DNA of 64,000 bases, taken from Merdimonas faecis (GTDB lineage Bacteria > Bacillota > Clostridia > Lachnospirales > Lachnospiraceae). The notes under the pieces were generated by a model that was not told the origin of the DNA, searched no databases, and saw only the letters and a program-made list of their open reading frames with translations. The stretch spans positions 1 to 64,000 of the forward strand of contig NZ_MIEH01000006.1 in assembly GCF_001754075.1 (NCBI RefSeq), given 5' to 3'. Shown here piece after piece: positions 26,008 to 35,469 of the stretch; position 1 is the first letter of the stretch; each line of letters begins with the position of its first letter. The position numbers were made by a program, and so were the translations under genes.

Positions 26008-26337
26008 CTATAACTCCTCCCCCAGGAAAAATACCCGGTAATATAACTGCAGGGACTCCAGAAGATCCTGCTTCTCCGTCTGGAGCTTTTTGATCTTCAG
26101 CGCACTGCCGATATCATCGAACATGGGATCGCCTTCCTCCGAAGCCACCTCGAAGCACAGACTCCCATCCTCTTCATATACCAGCGTCAGGATTCCCCCC
26201 ACATCATGGACATACAGCACGCACATGATCTTCAGCTCATTTTTAATATCATCCGGAAGCTGTTCAAAATCCGGGTTCAGATAATATTTCTCTGTATAAG
26301 AATTGGCGCCGCAGAGCACCACCTTTTCTTCATACAT
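26008..26337 (-). CDS. conserved Lachnospiraceae protein of unknown function (DUF6145-like)
   Basis: 109 residues, soluble and acidic. It begins [19 protein letters not shown] and contains a central beta-rich part ([20 protein letters not shown]) and a C-terminal helix ([21 protein letters not shown]). I believe this family is catalogued as DUF6145, but I recall this only from gene neighbourhoods. It sits between argF (11-nt gap) and coaX (7-nt gap). Function unknown. Confidence 0.75.
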   Translation of the reverse strand: MYEEKVVLCGANSYTEKYYLNPDFEQLPDDIKNELKIMCVLYVHDVGGILTLVYEEDGSLCFEVASEEGDPMFDDIGSALKIKKLQTEKQDLLESLQLYYRVFFLGEEL

Positions 26338-26348
26338 GCCAGTTCCTC

Positions 26349-27350
26349 CTAAGCTTTCCTGCTCTTTTCCAGCGTTGCCGCCATCACGGCCTTGATCGTA
26401 TGCATCCGGTTCTCCGCCTCATCGAAGACCTTGGACTGTTCCGATTCGAAAACCTCATCGGTGACTTCCATATCCTGGATGCCGTATTTCTCATAGATTT
26501 CTTTTCCAATCGTGGTCTTCAGGTCGTGGAACGCCGGCAGACAGTGAAGGAAGATTGCCTTCTCTCCTGCATTCTGCATAACTTCTTTTGTCACCTTATA
26601 CGGACTGAGCTCCCGGATACGCTCTTCCCATACCTCGTCCGGCTCACCCATGGATACCCACACGTCTGTATAGATCACGTCTGCATCCTTTGTGCCTGCC
26701 ATGGCGTCCTCCGTCAGCGTGATCGTCCCGCCGCTCTCTTTAGCATAGCCTTTACAGGTCTCCACCAGTTCTTCATTCGGGAAATATTTTCCTGTCGTAC
26801 AGGCCACAAAATGCATCCCCATTTTGGCACAGGCGATCATCAGGGAATTGCCCATGTTATACCGTGCGTCTCCCATGTAAACCAGTTTGATACCCTTAAG
26901 CTTTCCAAAATGCTCCCGGATCGTCAGAAGATCCGCCAGCATCTGGGTGGGATGATATTCGTTGGTCAGTCCGTTCCACACCGGAACACCTGCATATTTT
27001 GCCAGCTCTTCTACGATCTCCTGGCCAAATCCTCTGTATTCAATACCGTCATACATCCTTCCCAGAACTCTGGCGGTATCCTTGATACTTTCCTTTTTCC
27101 CGATCTGAGATCCTTTGGGATCTAAATATGTAGTACCCATTCCCATATCATGGGCCGCGACTTCGAAGGAACACCTGGTGCGGGTGCTGGTCTTTTCAAA
27201 GATCAGAGCAACGTTCTTCCCGCGGTAATCATCCACGGGAATCCCCTGCTTCTTTTTCTCCTTCAGGTCAGCTGCCAGATCCAGAAGATAGGTGATCTCC
27301 TCCGGAGTAAAATCCTTGAGTGTCAAAAAGTTTCTTCCTATTAAATTCAT
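26349..27350 (-). CDS. argF: ornithine carbamoyltransferase
   Basis: 333 residues. It joins carbamoyl phosphate and ornithine to give citrulline. The carbamoyl phosphate motif is [19 protein letters not shown], the HPTQ site is [10 protein letters not shown], and the ornithine loop/active Cys is in [10 protein letters not shown]. The sequence is of the ArgF/ArcB type ([20 protein letters not shown]). No arcA or arcC is nearby, so the synthetic role is more likely. It starts 14 nt after the SPFH gene stop. Confidence 0.95.
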   Translation of the reverse strand: MNLIGRNFLTLKDFTPEEITYLLDLAADLKEKKKQGIPVDDYRGKNVALIFEKTSTRTRCSFEVAAHDMGMGTTYLDPKGSQIGKKESIKDTARVLGRMYDGIEYRGFGQEIVEELAKYAGVPVWNGLTNEYHPTQMLADLLTIREHFGKLKGIKLVYMGDARYNMGNSLMIACAKMGMHFVACTTGKYFPNEELVETCKGYAKESGGTITLTEDAMAGTKDADVIYTDVWVSMGEPDEVWEERIRELSPYKVTKEVMQNAGEKAIFLHCLPAFHDLKTTIGKEIYEKYGIQDMEVTDEVFESEQSKVFDEAENRMHTIKAVMAATLEKSRKA

Positions 27351-27364
27351 TGCCTATCGCTCCC

Positions 27365-28303
27365 TTATTTCGTGTCTTCTTCCTTCGCGCCCACTTCTGT
27401 CAGAGACTTTACCAGCCCTGCAATGCCCTGGATCTCGGATGGAATAATGATCTTCGTTGCCTTTCCATCCGCCGCCTTTTCAAAAGCTTCCAGGCTCTTC
27501 ATCGTCAATACCGCATCGTCCGCACCAGCTTCTTTCAGGAAACGGATACCATCCGCCGTTGCCTGCTGCACCTTCAGGATTGCCTCGGCCTGACCTTCCG
27601 CCTCACGGATGGTAGCCTCTTTTTCCGCTTCAGCCCGGAGGATTGCCGCCTGCTTATCGGCCTCTGCATTCAGGATCGCAGATTCCTTATGTCCTTCTGC
27701 TACCAGAACGGTAGATTTCTTCTCACCTTCGGCCCGAAGGATCGCCTCACGTCTCTCACGCTCTGCCTTCATCTGCTTCTCCATTGCATCCTGGATTGCC
27801 GCCGGAGGAATGATATTTTTAAGCTCTACACGAGTAACCTTGATACCCCATGGATCCGTTGCTACGTCCAGAGACGCCCGCATTTTCGTATTGATCGTTT
27901 CTCTGGATGTCAGTGTCTGATCCAGTTCCAGATCACCGATGATATTCCGGAGGGTGGTCGCCGTCAGGTTTTCAATAGCCATGATCGGGTTTGCCACTCC
28001 ATAACAGAACATCTTCGGATCCGTGATCTGATAAAAGACAACCGTATCAATCCGCATGGTAACATTATCCTTTGTGATTACCGGCTGTGGCGCAAAATCT
28101 ACCACCTGCTCTTTTAAATCTACTCTTCTTGCCACCCGGTCGATGATCGGAATCTTAAAATGAAGACCGGTCCCCCAGGTCGCCTGATAAGCTCCCAGTC
28201 TTTCCACTACCAGCGCCTGCGCCTGTTTTACAATCTTTACACAGGAAATCAGAATTGCTATCACAATGCCCAGTAAAATGATTCCTAAAATGCTTCCTAA
28301 CAT
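27365..28303 (-). CDS. SPFH/band 7 membrane protein (QmcA-like)
   Basis: 312 residues. One N-terminal membrane segment (ILGIILLGIVIAILISCVKI) is followed by the SPFH domain (VVERLGAYQATWGTGLHFKIP, RVDLKEQVVDFAPQPVITKDN) and a long alanine/glutamate-rich coiled coil (repeats of AEAEKEA, AEGEKK type) that drives oligomer formation. Partner of the NfeD-like protein encoded immediately upstream with a 7-nt overlap. SPFH/NfeD pairs organise membrane microdomains. Confidence 0.9.
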   Translation of the reverse strand: MLGSILGIILLGIVIAILISCVKIVKQAQALVVERLGAYQATWGTGLHFKIPIIDRVARRVDLKEQVVDFAPQPVITKDNVTMRIDTVVFYQITDPKMFCYGVANPIMAIENLTATTLRNIIGDLELDQTLTSRETINTKMRASLDVATDPWGIKVTRVELKNIIPPAAIQDAMEKQMKAERERREAILRAEGEKKSTVLVAEGHKESAILNAEADKQAAILRAEAEKEATIREAEGQAEAILKVQQATADGIRFLKEAGADDAVLTMKSLEAFEKAADGKATKIIIPSEIQGIAGLVKSLTEVGAKEEDTK

Positions 28304-28740
28304 GTCTTTTCCTCCCTCGCTCTCACTATAAGATGTACGCCTTGAATCCCGTCAATAACGACTACTGTATTCTTAGCGATCCTTCCATCTGGTTCGTCTG
28401 TTTTTGCCGACCACTCCTGACCTTTGACTTCCACAACACCTTTGGCATGGATGGTGTCTACCTCTTCCACCACAAGGCCCTGCTGCCCGATCAGACTCTC
28501 CGCATTGGTCTTTTGCCTCTCCTGGTTAAAATACTTTACCGCGATCGGCCTGGTCAGCAAAAGCAGTACTACCGACACCACAAGAAATACCACTATCTGA
28601 ACAGCAAGCCCAAATCCCAGCCATCCGGCCAGAAAGGCCGCCAGCGCTCCCGCTGCAAACCAGATCGTCGTAAGCCCCATGGTAAGGATCTCAATGATCA
28701 GAAGGATCACGAACAGTACCAGCCAATAAATTGTCTGCAT
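28297..28740 (-). CDS. NfeD-like membrane protein
   Basis: 147 residues. Two or three membrane segments at the N-terminus, then a C-terminal OB-fold NfeD domain (LIGQQGLVVEEVDTIHAKGVV, VEVKGQEWSAKTDE). I start at the second ATG (MQTIYWLVLF): AAGGAG lies 8 nt upstream of it but only 2 nt from the first ATG. It overlaps the SPFH gene start by 7 nt, showing coupling. Confidence 0.88.
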   Translation of the reverse strand: MQTIYWLVLFVILLIIEILTMGLTTIWFAAGALAAFLAGWLGFGLAVQIVVFLVVSVVLLLLTRPIAVKYFNQERQKTNAESLIGQQGLVVEEVDTIHAKGVVEVKGQEWSAKTDEPDGRIAKNTVVVIDGIQGVHLIVRAREEKTC

Positions 28741-28763
28741 AGGCATCTCTCCTTACGCATTAT

Positions 28764-28798
28764 AGTATAGTATTACTTTCTCCTTATCTTACTATACT
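28764..28798. promoter_or_regulatory. inverted repeat upstream of the NfeD gene
   Basis: AGTATAGTA (28764-28772) and TACTATACT (28790-28798) are perfect inverted arms. They border a minus-strand TATAAT (28764-28759). It could be an operator for the NfeD/SPFH unit; no regulator is assigned. Confidence 0.45.
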
Positions 28799-28843
28799 TT
28801 ATGGCAGAAAGCAATTCATTCCCTTGTCATCCTCCTGCTTTCC

Positions 28844-29644
28844 TCATTCCGCAGTCCTGCTTCTTCGCTGCCGCCCCGCCTCAAACATCAGGACCGCTGA
28901 AGCGATAGCCGCATTTAAGGACTCTACCTCTCCCGCCATAGGAATCCGGATGTAGGTATCCGCAAGGTCTGCGATTTCCGGTCTCAGGCCATTGCCCTCA
29001 TTTCCTATTAGAAAGGCGCACGGCTTCCGGTAATCCTCCTCGTCATATGCCCGTTTTCCCTCCAGGTGCGCCGCATAGGTACAGATTCCCCGTTTTTTCA
29101 GGTAGCGGATCCCTTCTTCCAGGTCCTGGATGTAATAAAACGGCATCCGGAAGATGGATCCCATCGTAGACCGTATCGTCTTGGGATTATAAATATCCGC
29201 ACACTCGCCATCCAGCAGGATGCCTGTAACGCCTGCGCCTTCCGCAGTCCGAAGGATCGTTCCCACATTGCCCGGGTCCTGCAGACGGTCCAGCACCAGC
29301 ATATGCGGGCACGAGGCGTCAGCAACCTCTTCCAGACTGTAGGAAAGCTGCCCCACCACGCACAGGATCCCCTGCGGCGTCTGTGTATCGGAAAGATAGG
29401 CAAATACTCCGTCCGATACCAGCTCCGGCCGGATCCCGCATGCTGATGCGCGCCGGCGGATCTCTTTCCCCTCTTTTCCTTCACAGCTTTCTGATATATA
29501 AATTTCCTGAAGAAGCTTCTCCGGGATTTCCCGAAACATACGGATCCCTTCTACCAGAAACACGCCTTCCGCATCCCGCGCCTTTTTCTTCTTTCTCAGC
29601 TGCACGATCCGTTTGATTTTTGCATTTGATGTACTTGTGATCAT
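28844..29644 (-). CDS. SpoU/TrmH-family rRNA 2'-O-methyltransferase
   Basis: 266 residues. N-terminal substrate-binding domain (KKKARDAEGVFLVEGIRMF) and a SPOUT knot with LDRLQDPGNVGTILRTAEGAG (motif 1), FLIGNEGNGLRPE (motif 2) and IPMAGEVESLNAAIASAVLMFE (motif 3). These bind S-adenosylmethionine and the RNA ribose. Closest to the RlmB-like 23S rRNA group, though tRNA targets are possible. Its start overlaps the ktrA stop by 4 nt, so it is translated with the potassium-uptake genes. Confidence 0.92.
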   Translation of the reverse strand: MITSTSNAKIKRIVQLRKKKKARDAEGVFLVEGIRMFREIPEKLLQEIYISESCEGKEGKEIRRRASACGIRPELVSDGVFAYLSDTQTPQGILCVVGQLSYSLEEVADASCPHMLVLDRLQDPGNVGTILRTAEGAGVTGILLDGECADIYNPKTIRSTMGSIFRMPFYYIQDLEEGIRYLKKRGICTYAAHLEGKRAYDEEDYRKPCAFLIGNEGNGLRPEIADLADTYIRIPMAGEVESLNAAIASAVLMFEAGRQRRSRTAE

Positions 29645-30285
29645 TTTATCCTCTCCAGATCCTCATTATGCCCTACCAGGATCAGAACTGTCCCCGCTTC
29701 CAGCGCTTTTGCCGGATCCGGATTGACCTCTACCTCATCTCCCAGCTTCGTTCCTACCACATTCACCCCATAATGCTTCCGCACATCCAGTTTTTGCAGA
29801 GACTGGCCTACCCAGTGCTTCGGAATCATAGTCTCCATAATGCTGTAGTCATCCGACAGCGTAATCCAATCCGCAAAATTCGCAGACATCAGGTTTTTCG
29901 CAACTCTGGCGCCCATCTCCATCTCCGGAAATATCACCGCGTCCGCCCCGATCTTCTGCAGGACTTTCGCATGCAGCTCTGTCTTTGCCTTTGCAAGCAC
30001 ATACGGGACACCCAGGTCTTTGGAAACCAGCGTAGCCATCACACTGGCCTCCATATCGTCTGCAACAGCTACCACGACTCCATCCAGATTTCTGGTCCCA
30101 AGAGATCTGATCACCTCCGGATCTCCTACATCCGCCTTTATCGCATAGGAAACTTTACTCGCAATCTCCTCGATCCGCTCCATATGATTATCTACAGCCA
30201 CAACCTCACATCCCAGGCTCTGCAAAGTTATTGCCACGCTTTCCCCAAAGCTTCCCAAACCAAAAACCGCATATTGCTTTTTCAT
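29641..30285 (-). CDS. ktrA: KtrA/TrkA-type potassium channel regulatory subunit
   Basis: 214 residues. An N-terminal RCK domain with Rossmann motif FGLGSFGESVA and the acidic residue of VVAVDNH for nucleotide binding is followed by an RCK_C domain (VGTKLGDEVEVNPDPAKALE). In Firmicutes, RCK_C of KtrA binds cyclic di-AMP, which closes the channel. I start at ATG (MKKQYAVFG); a GTG three codons earlier is directly against the GGAGGA. Gated partner of the KtrB-like pore encoded 33 nt upstream. Confidence 0.92.
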   Translation of the reverse strand: MKKQYAVFGLGSFGESVAITLQSLGCEVVAVDNHMERIEEIASKVSYAIKADVGDPEVIRSLGTRNLDGVVVAVADDMEASVMATLVSKDLGVPYVLAKAKTELHAKVLQKIGADAVIFPEMEMGARVAKNLMSANFADWITLSDDYSIMETMIPKHWVGQSLQKLDVRKHYGVNVVGTKLGDEVEVNPDPAKALEAGTVLILVGHNEDLERIK

Positions 30286-30318
30286 TATATTCACTCCTCC
30301 TATCTTCTCACTCTGTGA

Positions 30319-31698
30319 TTATCCGACCATGATCCTTTCCTTAGGCAGCTCGCGGATCTTATCCCGCGGATTCATCTTCCCGGCAAATACCAGCATCAAA
30401 GTTACAGGTCCAATCCGTCCGATATACATCAATATCATCAGCACTGCCTGGCTCAGCCTCGTCAGATTCGGCGTCAGATCCGCCGTCAGCCCCACGGTTC
30501 CGATTGCTGATGACGCTTCATAGATCACATCAATCGCAGCAATCTGGTCCGATTCAAAAGTCAGGATCAGAAAGATTCCGACCAGATATGCGGAAACTGC
30601 CAGAACAGTAACAGCAAACCCACTCCTGAAGTTTTCCGTAGATATCTTTCTCCCCAGACATTCAATGTCGTTACCGCCCTTGACAAAGGTCATACAGCCT
30701 AAAAACAGCATAACAAAGGTCGTTGTTTTTACGCCCCCGGCAGTTCCTCCCGGCGACCCTCCGATAAACATCAGAATACTGTTCACCAGCTTTGTTTCTG
30801 TATGAAGTCCTGACTGCGAGATGGTAGCATACCCGGCGGTTCTGTTCGTAACAGACTGGAAAAAGGATGCCATTACTTTTTCTCCCAGAGACATTCCGCC
30901 CAGCGTATCTGGATTCCGGTACTCCAGTACAAATACCAAAACAGCTCCCAGCACGATCAGGGAAACCGTCGCAAGAAGGACCAGCCTCGACTGCAGCTTT
31001 AACCGGGTGAACCACCATTTACGCGGCACTTCATGCTTATAGATTTTCTTTCCGTTTCCTATTACATCAAACCATACTGTAAATCCAAGGCCCCCCAGGA
31101 TGATCAAAAGCATTGTTGTAATGTTGATCAGCGGATTCCCGGCATATTTTGTGAAGCTTCCAGACCCCAGGATGTCAATGCCCGCATTACAGAAGGCAGA
31201 AATCGAATGAAACACAGAATACCAGATTCCGCGGATCACTCCATACTCCGGCACAAACTGAAAGGAATAGAACAATGCTCCCGCTCCCTCTACTACAAAT
31301 GTGCCGATAATGACCTTTTTTACCATACCGACCATTCCGCCCAGCTTATCCATATTATAGGTTTCCTGGAGAACCACCCGCTCCTTTACTGTGATTTTTT
31401 TTCGCAGTATCAGAAAAAATGCAGTAGCACATCCTATGACTCCCAGACCGCCGACCTGGATCAGGATCAGAAGGATCACCTTCCCAAGAAGCGTAAACTG
31501 TACTGCCGGTGTAATAGTTACCAGCCCTGTCACGCAAACCGCCGTCACAGAAGTAAACAAAGCATCCATAAACGCAATCGGCTGTCTGTTACATACCGGA
31601 AGCCATAAAAGAAAGCCTCCCAGAAATATAACTCCCAAAAAACCAAAGACAAGTATCTTCATGGTATCCCATCGGATACTCCATTTTTTGCGATGCAT
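30319..31698 (-). CDS. ktrB: KtrB/TrkH-type potassium translocating subunit
   Basis: About 459 residues with four repeated pore units: TSVTAVCVTGLVTI, HSISAFCNAGIDI, TNRTAGYATIS and ASSAIGTVGLTADL, each holding the selectivity glycine. The third unit matches the gating-loop pattern of KtrB. Start at MHRKKWSIRW because AAGGAG is 9 nt upstream; the frame 29 codons longer has no ribosome site. Operon order ktrB, ktrA, SpoU-type methyltransferase. Confidence 0.92.
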   Translation of the reverse strand: MHRKKWSIRWDTMKILVFGFLGVIFLGGFLLWLPVCNRQPIAFMDALFTSVTAVCVTGLVTITPAVQFTLLGKVILLILIQVGGLGVIGCATAFFLILRKKITVKERVVLQETYNMDKLGGMVGMVKKVIIGTFVVEGAGALFYSFQFVPEYGVIRGIWYSVFHSISAFCNAGIDILGSGSFTKYAGNPLINITTMLLIILGGLGFTVWFDVIGNGKKIYKHEVPRKWWFTRLKLQSRLVLLATVSLIVLGAVLVFVLEYRNPDTLGGMSLGEKVMASFFQSVTNRTAGYATISQSGLHTETKLVNSILMFIGGSPGGTAGGVKTTTFVMLFLGCMTFVKGGNDIECLGRKISTENFRSGFAVTVLAVSAYLVGIFLILTFESDQIAAIDVIYEASSAIGTVGLTADLTPNLTRLSQAVLMILMYIGRIGPVTLMLVFAGKMNPRDKIRELPKERIMVG

Positions 31699-31821
31699 AT
31701 ATTTTGTCTCCTTTTCTATGCTTTGTGGTATGCCCCAAAGAAGCAGGGCTGATACCTGCATACATTTTGGTACTGCCCCCTGCATTTGTCAATTGCTTAT
31801 CCGCTCAGAAACTGTTTAGAT

Positions 31822-33099
31822 TTACCCGTCTGTTCTGCATTGAAAAAACTCTTTCATCATCCGGATCATATATGCAGTATCCTCCGATCCGGCTGTTTCA
31901 TAAGAAGAGTGCATGGCAAGCTGCGCAAGCCCCACATCCGCTGTCCTGACCGCCACCTGATTTGCAGAGATATTCCCAAGCGTAGACCCTCCCGGGACAT
32001 CTGAATGATTTACATAAGTCTGACAGGGGACTCCTGCCTTATGGCAGAGTTCCCGAACCAGTGCCGCCGACACAGCATCTGTAGTATATTTCTGGTTGGC
32101 ACTGAACTTCAGGACTACGCCCCCATTCAGATAGGGACGGTTGGTAGGACATGCCTTTTCCGGATAGTTCGGGTGCACTCCATGTGCATTGTCCGCAGAC
32201 AGCATAAAGCTTCCCGCCACCGCCTGCCGGTATTGTCCGGGCGTACGTCCCAGCGCCTCATTGATGCGCAGCAGCGTGTCCAGAAGCAGCGTAGACGCGG
32301 CCCCTTGTCTGGTAGTGCTTCCCACCTCTTCATTATCATATACGCAAAGCACCGGAATCTGATCGTCCGCTTCCGCTGCCAGAAATGCCTGGAAACCAGC
32401 AAAGACACACTGCAGGTCATCCAGTCTGCCACTGGAAATATATTCTCCGGACGCTCCCCAGACCCGGCCTTTCATCCGGTTATACAGGAACAGATCATTT
32501 CCCAGGATATCCTCCGGCCGCACCCCGGCGCAGTCTGCAATTTCCTTTAGAAGACTGCCGTCCGCCGTTTTACTTCCATATAATGGGAGCATCTCTTTCT
32601 GGATCTTTGTTTTCTGATTCTGCTCCCCGTCTCTGTTCATGTGGATCGCAAGACTTGGGATCATGCAGACGTCCCGCTTAAAATCTACCAGACGAGTCTT
32701 AAGCTTTCCTTCCTCTCTTACCACTACGCGGCCGGCCACTGACAGCGGGCGATCCATCCAGGAAGAAATGATCATTCCTCCATACCGCTCCACATTTAAT
32801 TTCACGTACTGCCCTTCCACATCTATCTCCGGACGTTCCTTGAGTTTAAAACATGGCGAATCACTGTGCCCCGCCACGATCCGAAATCCTCCGGCCTCTG
32901 TTTCCGGAATCCGGAATGTGATCAGCGAGGATCCGTTCCTGGTCACATAGTATTTTCCTCCGGCCTTTAACTGCCAGCACTCCTGTTCCTTCAGTTCCTG
33001 AAATCCCTCTTCCAGGAGCGTCCGGCTGATCGTCCGGACTGCATGATAGGGCGAAGGACTCTCTTCTATAAATGTAAACAGCTGCTCGTTTCTGTCCAT
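31822..33099 (-). CDS. apeB: M18-family aminopeptidase
   Basis: 425-residue two-metal exopeptidase (aspartyl/lysyl aminopeptidase I type) found in the cytoplasm. Zinc-ligand regions: VAGHSDSPCFKLKE, SGRLDDLQCVFAGF, CVYDNEEVGSTTRQGA with the catalytic/ligand glutamates, SADNAHGVHPNYPEK, and YVNHSDVPGGSTLGNI. I start at MDRNEQLF because AGGAGG lies 4 nt before it. The promoter upstream has a leader hairpin. Confidence 0.92.
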   Translation of the reverse strand: MDRNEQLFTFIEESPSPYHAVRTISRTLLEEGFQELKEQECWQLKAGGKYYVTRNGSSLITFRIPETEAGGFRIVAGHSDSPCFKLKERPEIDVEGQYVKLNVERYGGMIISSWMDRPLSVAGRVVVREEGKLKTRLVDFKRDVCMIPSLAIHMNRDGEQNQKTKIQKEMLPLYGSKTADGSLLKEIADCAGVRPEDILGNDLFLYNRMKGRVWGASGEYISSGRLDDLQCVFAGFQAFLAAEADDQIPVLCVYDNEEVGSTTRQGAASTLLLDTLLRINEALGRTPGQYRQAVAGSFMLSADNAHGVHPNYPEKACPTNRPYLNGGVVLKFSANQKYTTDAVSAALVRELCHKAGVPCQTYVNHSDVPGGSTLGNISANQVAVRTADVGLAQLAMHSSYETAGSEDTAYMIRMMKEFFQCRTDG

Positions 33100-33128
33100 A
33101 ATGCCTCCTGCTATTTTTTTTAGATAAA

Positions 33129-33154
33129 GGGCCCGCAGAGACTCTGCCTGGCCC
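33129..33154 (-). other. leader hairpin upstream of the M18 aminopeptidase gene
   Basis: GGGCC/GGCCC with an inner GCAGA/TCTGC stem, read on the minus strand and followed by TTTAT. It lies between promoter and start codon, so it might act as a weak attenuator or stabilise the 5' end. Confidence 0.45.
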
Positions 33155-33164
33155 ATTTAGTGTC

Positions 33165-33193
33165 AGTATAATATATCCATCCTCATTTGTCCA
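33165..33193 (-). promoter_or_regulatory. promoter of the M18 aminopeptidase gene
   Basis: On the minus strand, TGGACA (33193-33188), a 17-nt spacer and TATACT (33170-33165). Confidence 0.6.
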
Positions 33194-33209
33194 CGGCTCA
33201 TTGTATTCC

Positions 33210-33238
33210 TTGTCTCCCGCAGGCACTTGTGCTATACT
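33210..33238 (+). promoter_or_regulatory. promoter of the first MATE gene
   Basis: TTGTCT (33210-33215), a 17-nt spacer and TATACT (33233-33238), divergent from the aminopeptidase promoter. Confidence 0.5.
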
Positions 33239-33321
33239 GCTCCTGCGCCGATTCTCAAAATAAGTATCATTTTATCAATATAGGGGAAGTTAAGTTAGGA
33301 AGAGAGGTATAGAAAGGACCT

Positions 33322-34671
33322 ATGGATTCTGTAGAATTATTTTCAAAAACACCGCCGCTGAAGCTGTTTTTCCTTGCTTCAGTTCCAGGCGCCGTCAGCA
33401 TGCTGGCAAGCGCGCTGTATCTGACCATTGACGGGGTATTCATCGGACAGTTTCTGGGGGCTACTGCGTTCGCCGCAATTAATCTGGCCATGCCCTTTGT
33501 CGTCATCAATTTTTCTCTGGCGGACCTAATCGGCGTAGGCTCGGCAGTGCCGATCTCTATCGCTCTTGGCGCCGGAAAAGAAAAAGAGGCAAATAATATT
33601 TTCACCTGTGCCTGTATCCTGATCTTTGCCGCAGGGATCCTGATCGGAGGCATTTTATTTCTGCTGGCGCCGCTCCTGATCCGCCTGATGGGTGCGGACG
33701 GCGAATTTGCCGGACTGGCGATTGAATATCTCCGGGTGTATGCCCTGTGCTCGCCGCTTACCACCGCAGTGTTCGCCCTTGACAATTATCTTCGGATCTG
33801 CGGATATATCCGGGGCAGCATGCTTTTAAATATCCTGATGTCTGTCTTAAGCATGGTACTGGAATTTCTGTTCCTTGCTGTTTTCCACTGGGGCGTCTGG
33901 GCAGCTGCGCTGGCGGTGTCTGCCGCAATGATGATCTGTGCCGTGATTGCTTTTATTCCCTTTCTGCGCGGGAAGGCGCTTCTTCGTTTTTGCCGCCCCC
34001 GCTTTTCCAAAGGTATCTTCCGTCAGATCATTGCCTGCGGAAGCCCTAACTTTTTAAATAATATCGCCGGAAGGATCACCTCTATCCTTATGAATGCGAT
34101 CCTGGTCCGCCTCGGCGGAGAAACTGCCGTATCTGTCTACGGCGTTCTGATGTTTGCAGAGGGCTTCATTCAGCCGCTTCTCTACGGCATGTGCGATTCT
34201 CTGCAGCCGGCAGTGGGCTACAACTGGGGCGCCCGGAAATTTTCCCGGGTCCGTGCCATCGAGAAATGCTGCTTTGCGGCAAGCTCTGTGGTTTCCATCC
34301 TGTCCGTATTTGTGATCGCCGGTTTCCCGGATCAGATCATCCGTTTGTTTGTGACCGATGCAGCTTCCGATATTATAGAGCTTTCAAACACAGCACTGAA
34401 ACTTTTTGCCCTCACTTACGTGACCCGCTGGTTTTCCTTTGCCACTCAAAGCTATATGCTGGCCATCGAAAAGCCAGTACCAGCATCAATGATCTCCGTA
34501 TCCACCGCCCTGGTATTTCCGGTGCTGCTGGTCTTTCTCTTATGGCCGCTCGGATTGAACGGCATCTGGCTGAACATGGCAGGAACCGCTGTCCTGGCTG
34601 CCGTCCTGTCCGCGATCATCCTCCGGAAAGTATGGAGGGAGCTTCATCAGGCTGACAGCGCCGAAGCTTAA
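33322..34671 (+). CDS. MATE-family efflux transporter
   Basis: 449 residues with 12 membrane segments in two homologous halves. It opens with LKLFFLASVPGAVSMLASAL and has the typical YLTIDGVFIGQFLG and, in the second half, GMCDSLQPAVGYNWGAR (the conserved GxxQxxxPxxGxNYGA pattern). Such pumps expel cationic compounds by sodium or proton antiport. AAAGGA is 5 nt before the ATG. The 3' end overlaps the converging gene at 34668 by 4 nt. Confidence 0.9.
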   Translation: MDSVELFSKTPPLKLFFLASVPGAVSMLASALYLTIDGVFIGQFLGATAFAAINLAMPFVVINFSLADLIGVGSAVPISIALGAGKEKEANNIFTCACILIFAAGILIGGILFLLAPLLIRLMGADGEFAGLAIEYLRVYALCSPLTTAVFALDNYLRICGYIRGSMLLNILMSVLSMVLEFLFLAVFHWGVWAAALAVSAAMMICAVIAFIPFLRGKALLRFCRPRFSKGIFRQIIACGSPNFLNNIAGRITSILMNAILVRLGGETAVSVYGVLMFAEGFIQPLLYGMCDSLQPAVGYNWGARKFSRVRAIEKCCFAASSVVSILSVFVIAGFPDQIIRLFVTDAASDIIELSNTALKLFALTYVTRWFSFATQSYMLAIEKPVPASMISVSTALVFPVLLVFLLWPLGLNGIWLNMAGTAVLAAVLSAIILRKVWRELHQADSAEA

Positions 34672-34904
34672 TCCCTTTTGGCTCCCCGAAGCTTCTCCAC
34701 CTCTTCCGCCGTCATGCCTTCAATAATCTCCAGAATCTCTGCTGTTGAAAACCCTTTTTTCAGCAGTTTTGCCGCTGTATTTCTCTTTTCTTTTTCGGTT
34801 GCTTCCTCAGCTTCTTTCCTCACCTCAAGTACTGCTTCCTCTACCGCCTTTTTCGCGTACTCCAGCTTTTCTTCTTCGAATAACTGTCCTACTTTCGTCA
34901 ACAT
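34668..34904 (-). CDS. small helical protein, like the C-terminal tail of Rpn-type nucleases
   Basis: 78 residues, almost all helical and highly charged (KAVEEAVLEVRKEAEEATEK), ending in a two-helix segment AAKLLKKGFSTAEILEIIEG. This segment matches the tail of PD-(D/E)XK 'Rpn/transposase-associated' proteins, which end in a charged coil followed by 'A..LL..G.s.eeI..iTGls.eeI..L'. No nuclease domain remains. It is either a free-standing small gene or a remnant. It converges on and overlaps the end of the MATE gene. Confidence 0.55.
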   Translation of the reverse strand: MLTKVGQLFEEEKLEYAKKAVEEAVLEVRKEAEEATEKEKRNTAAKLLKKGFSTAEILEIIEGMTAEEVEKLRGAKRD

Positions 34905-34914
34905 GATCCACTCC

Positions 34915-35421
34915 CTATTTAATGTACTTCACCCGGCTCTTATCATAATATCCCCTGGCCTCCGGAGCTTCCTCTGCAATGCCCACGGCCACTGCTCCCA
35001 CCGGGATACTTTCCACCCCAAGCAGTTCCTGGAAGCCTTTTACCCGATCTTCCACCGGATAAAACCCGCACCAACAGGTTCCATACCCCAGTTCCAGCGC
35101 CTGAAGCAGGATATTTTCAATGGCGGCTCCACAGTCCTGGGGCCAGAACTCGTTTCCGCCTTCCTGGAGTTCCGGACGTCCACACACTACGATGGCCAGA
35201 GAAGCCGTCTTCATCATCCCGGTATAGGGCTGGATATCCCGGAATTTTTCCAGGATCTCCCGGTTTTCCACCACCACGAACTCCCAGGGTCTTGTATTAC
35301 GTGCGCTGGGCGCCATCATAGCAGCCTCCAGTATCAGGTCCAGGTCCTCCTGGGGAATCTGGACGCCCTGCTGAAGCTTCCGGATACTTCTTCTGTTTCT
35401 GATTGCTTCTGTTACATTCAT
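34915..35421 (-). CDS. nitroreductase-family FMN oxidoreductase
   Basis: 168 residues. The N-terminus MNVTEAIRNRRSIRKLQQG has the FMN phosphate RRSxR motif. AAMMAPSARNTRPWEFVVVE is the flavin loop, and DCGAAIENILLQALELGYGTCW is the dimer/FMN region. Dimeric NAD(P)H-dependent flavoenzyme of unknown substrate. It is downstream of a LysR gene on the same strand (48-nt gap). Confidence 0.9.
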   Translation of the reverse strand: MNVTEAIRNRRSIRKLQQGVQIPQEDLDLILEAAMMAPSARNTRPWEFVVVENREILEKFRDIQPYTGMMKTASLAIVVCGRPELQEGGNEFWPQDCGAAIENILLQALELGYGTCWCGFYPVEDRVKGFQELLGVESIPVGAVAVGIAEEAPEARGYYDKSRVKYIK

Positions 35422-35469
35422 GTTTACGTCTCCTTTCCTTCCATTTCTGTTTCATTTCCATACGGAATG

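Noticed and set aside
31699-31821. Cyclic di-AMP (ydaO) riboswitch ahead of ktrB
   Set aside because: The gap is only about 120 nt and lacks the size and pairing expected for that riboswitch.
33267-33785. 172-codon minus-strand frame opposite the first MATE gene
   Set aside because: Antisense shadow with biased composition; no ribosome site.
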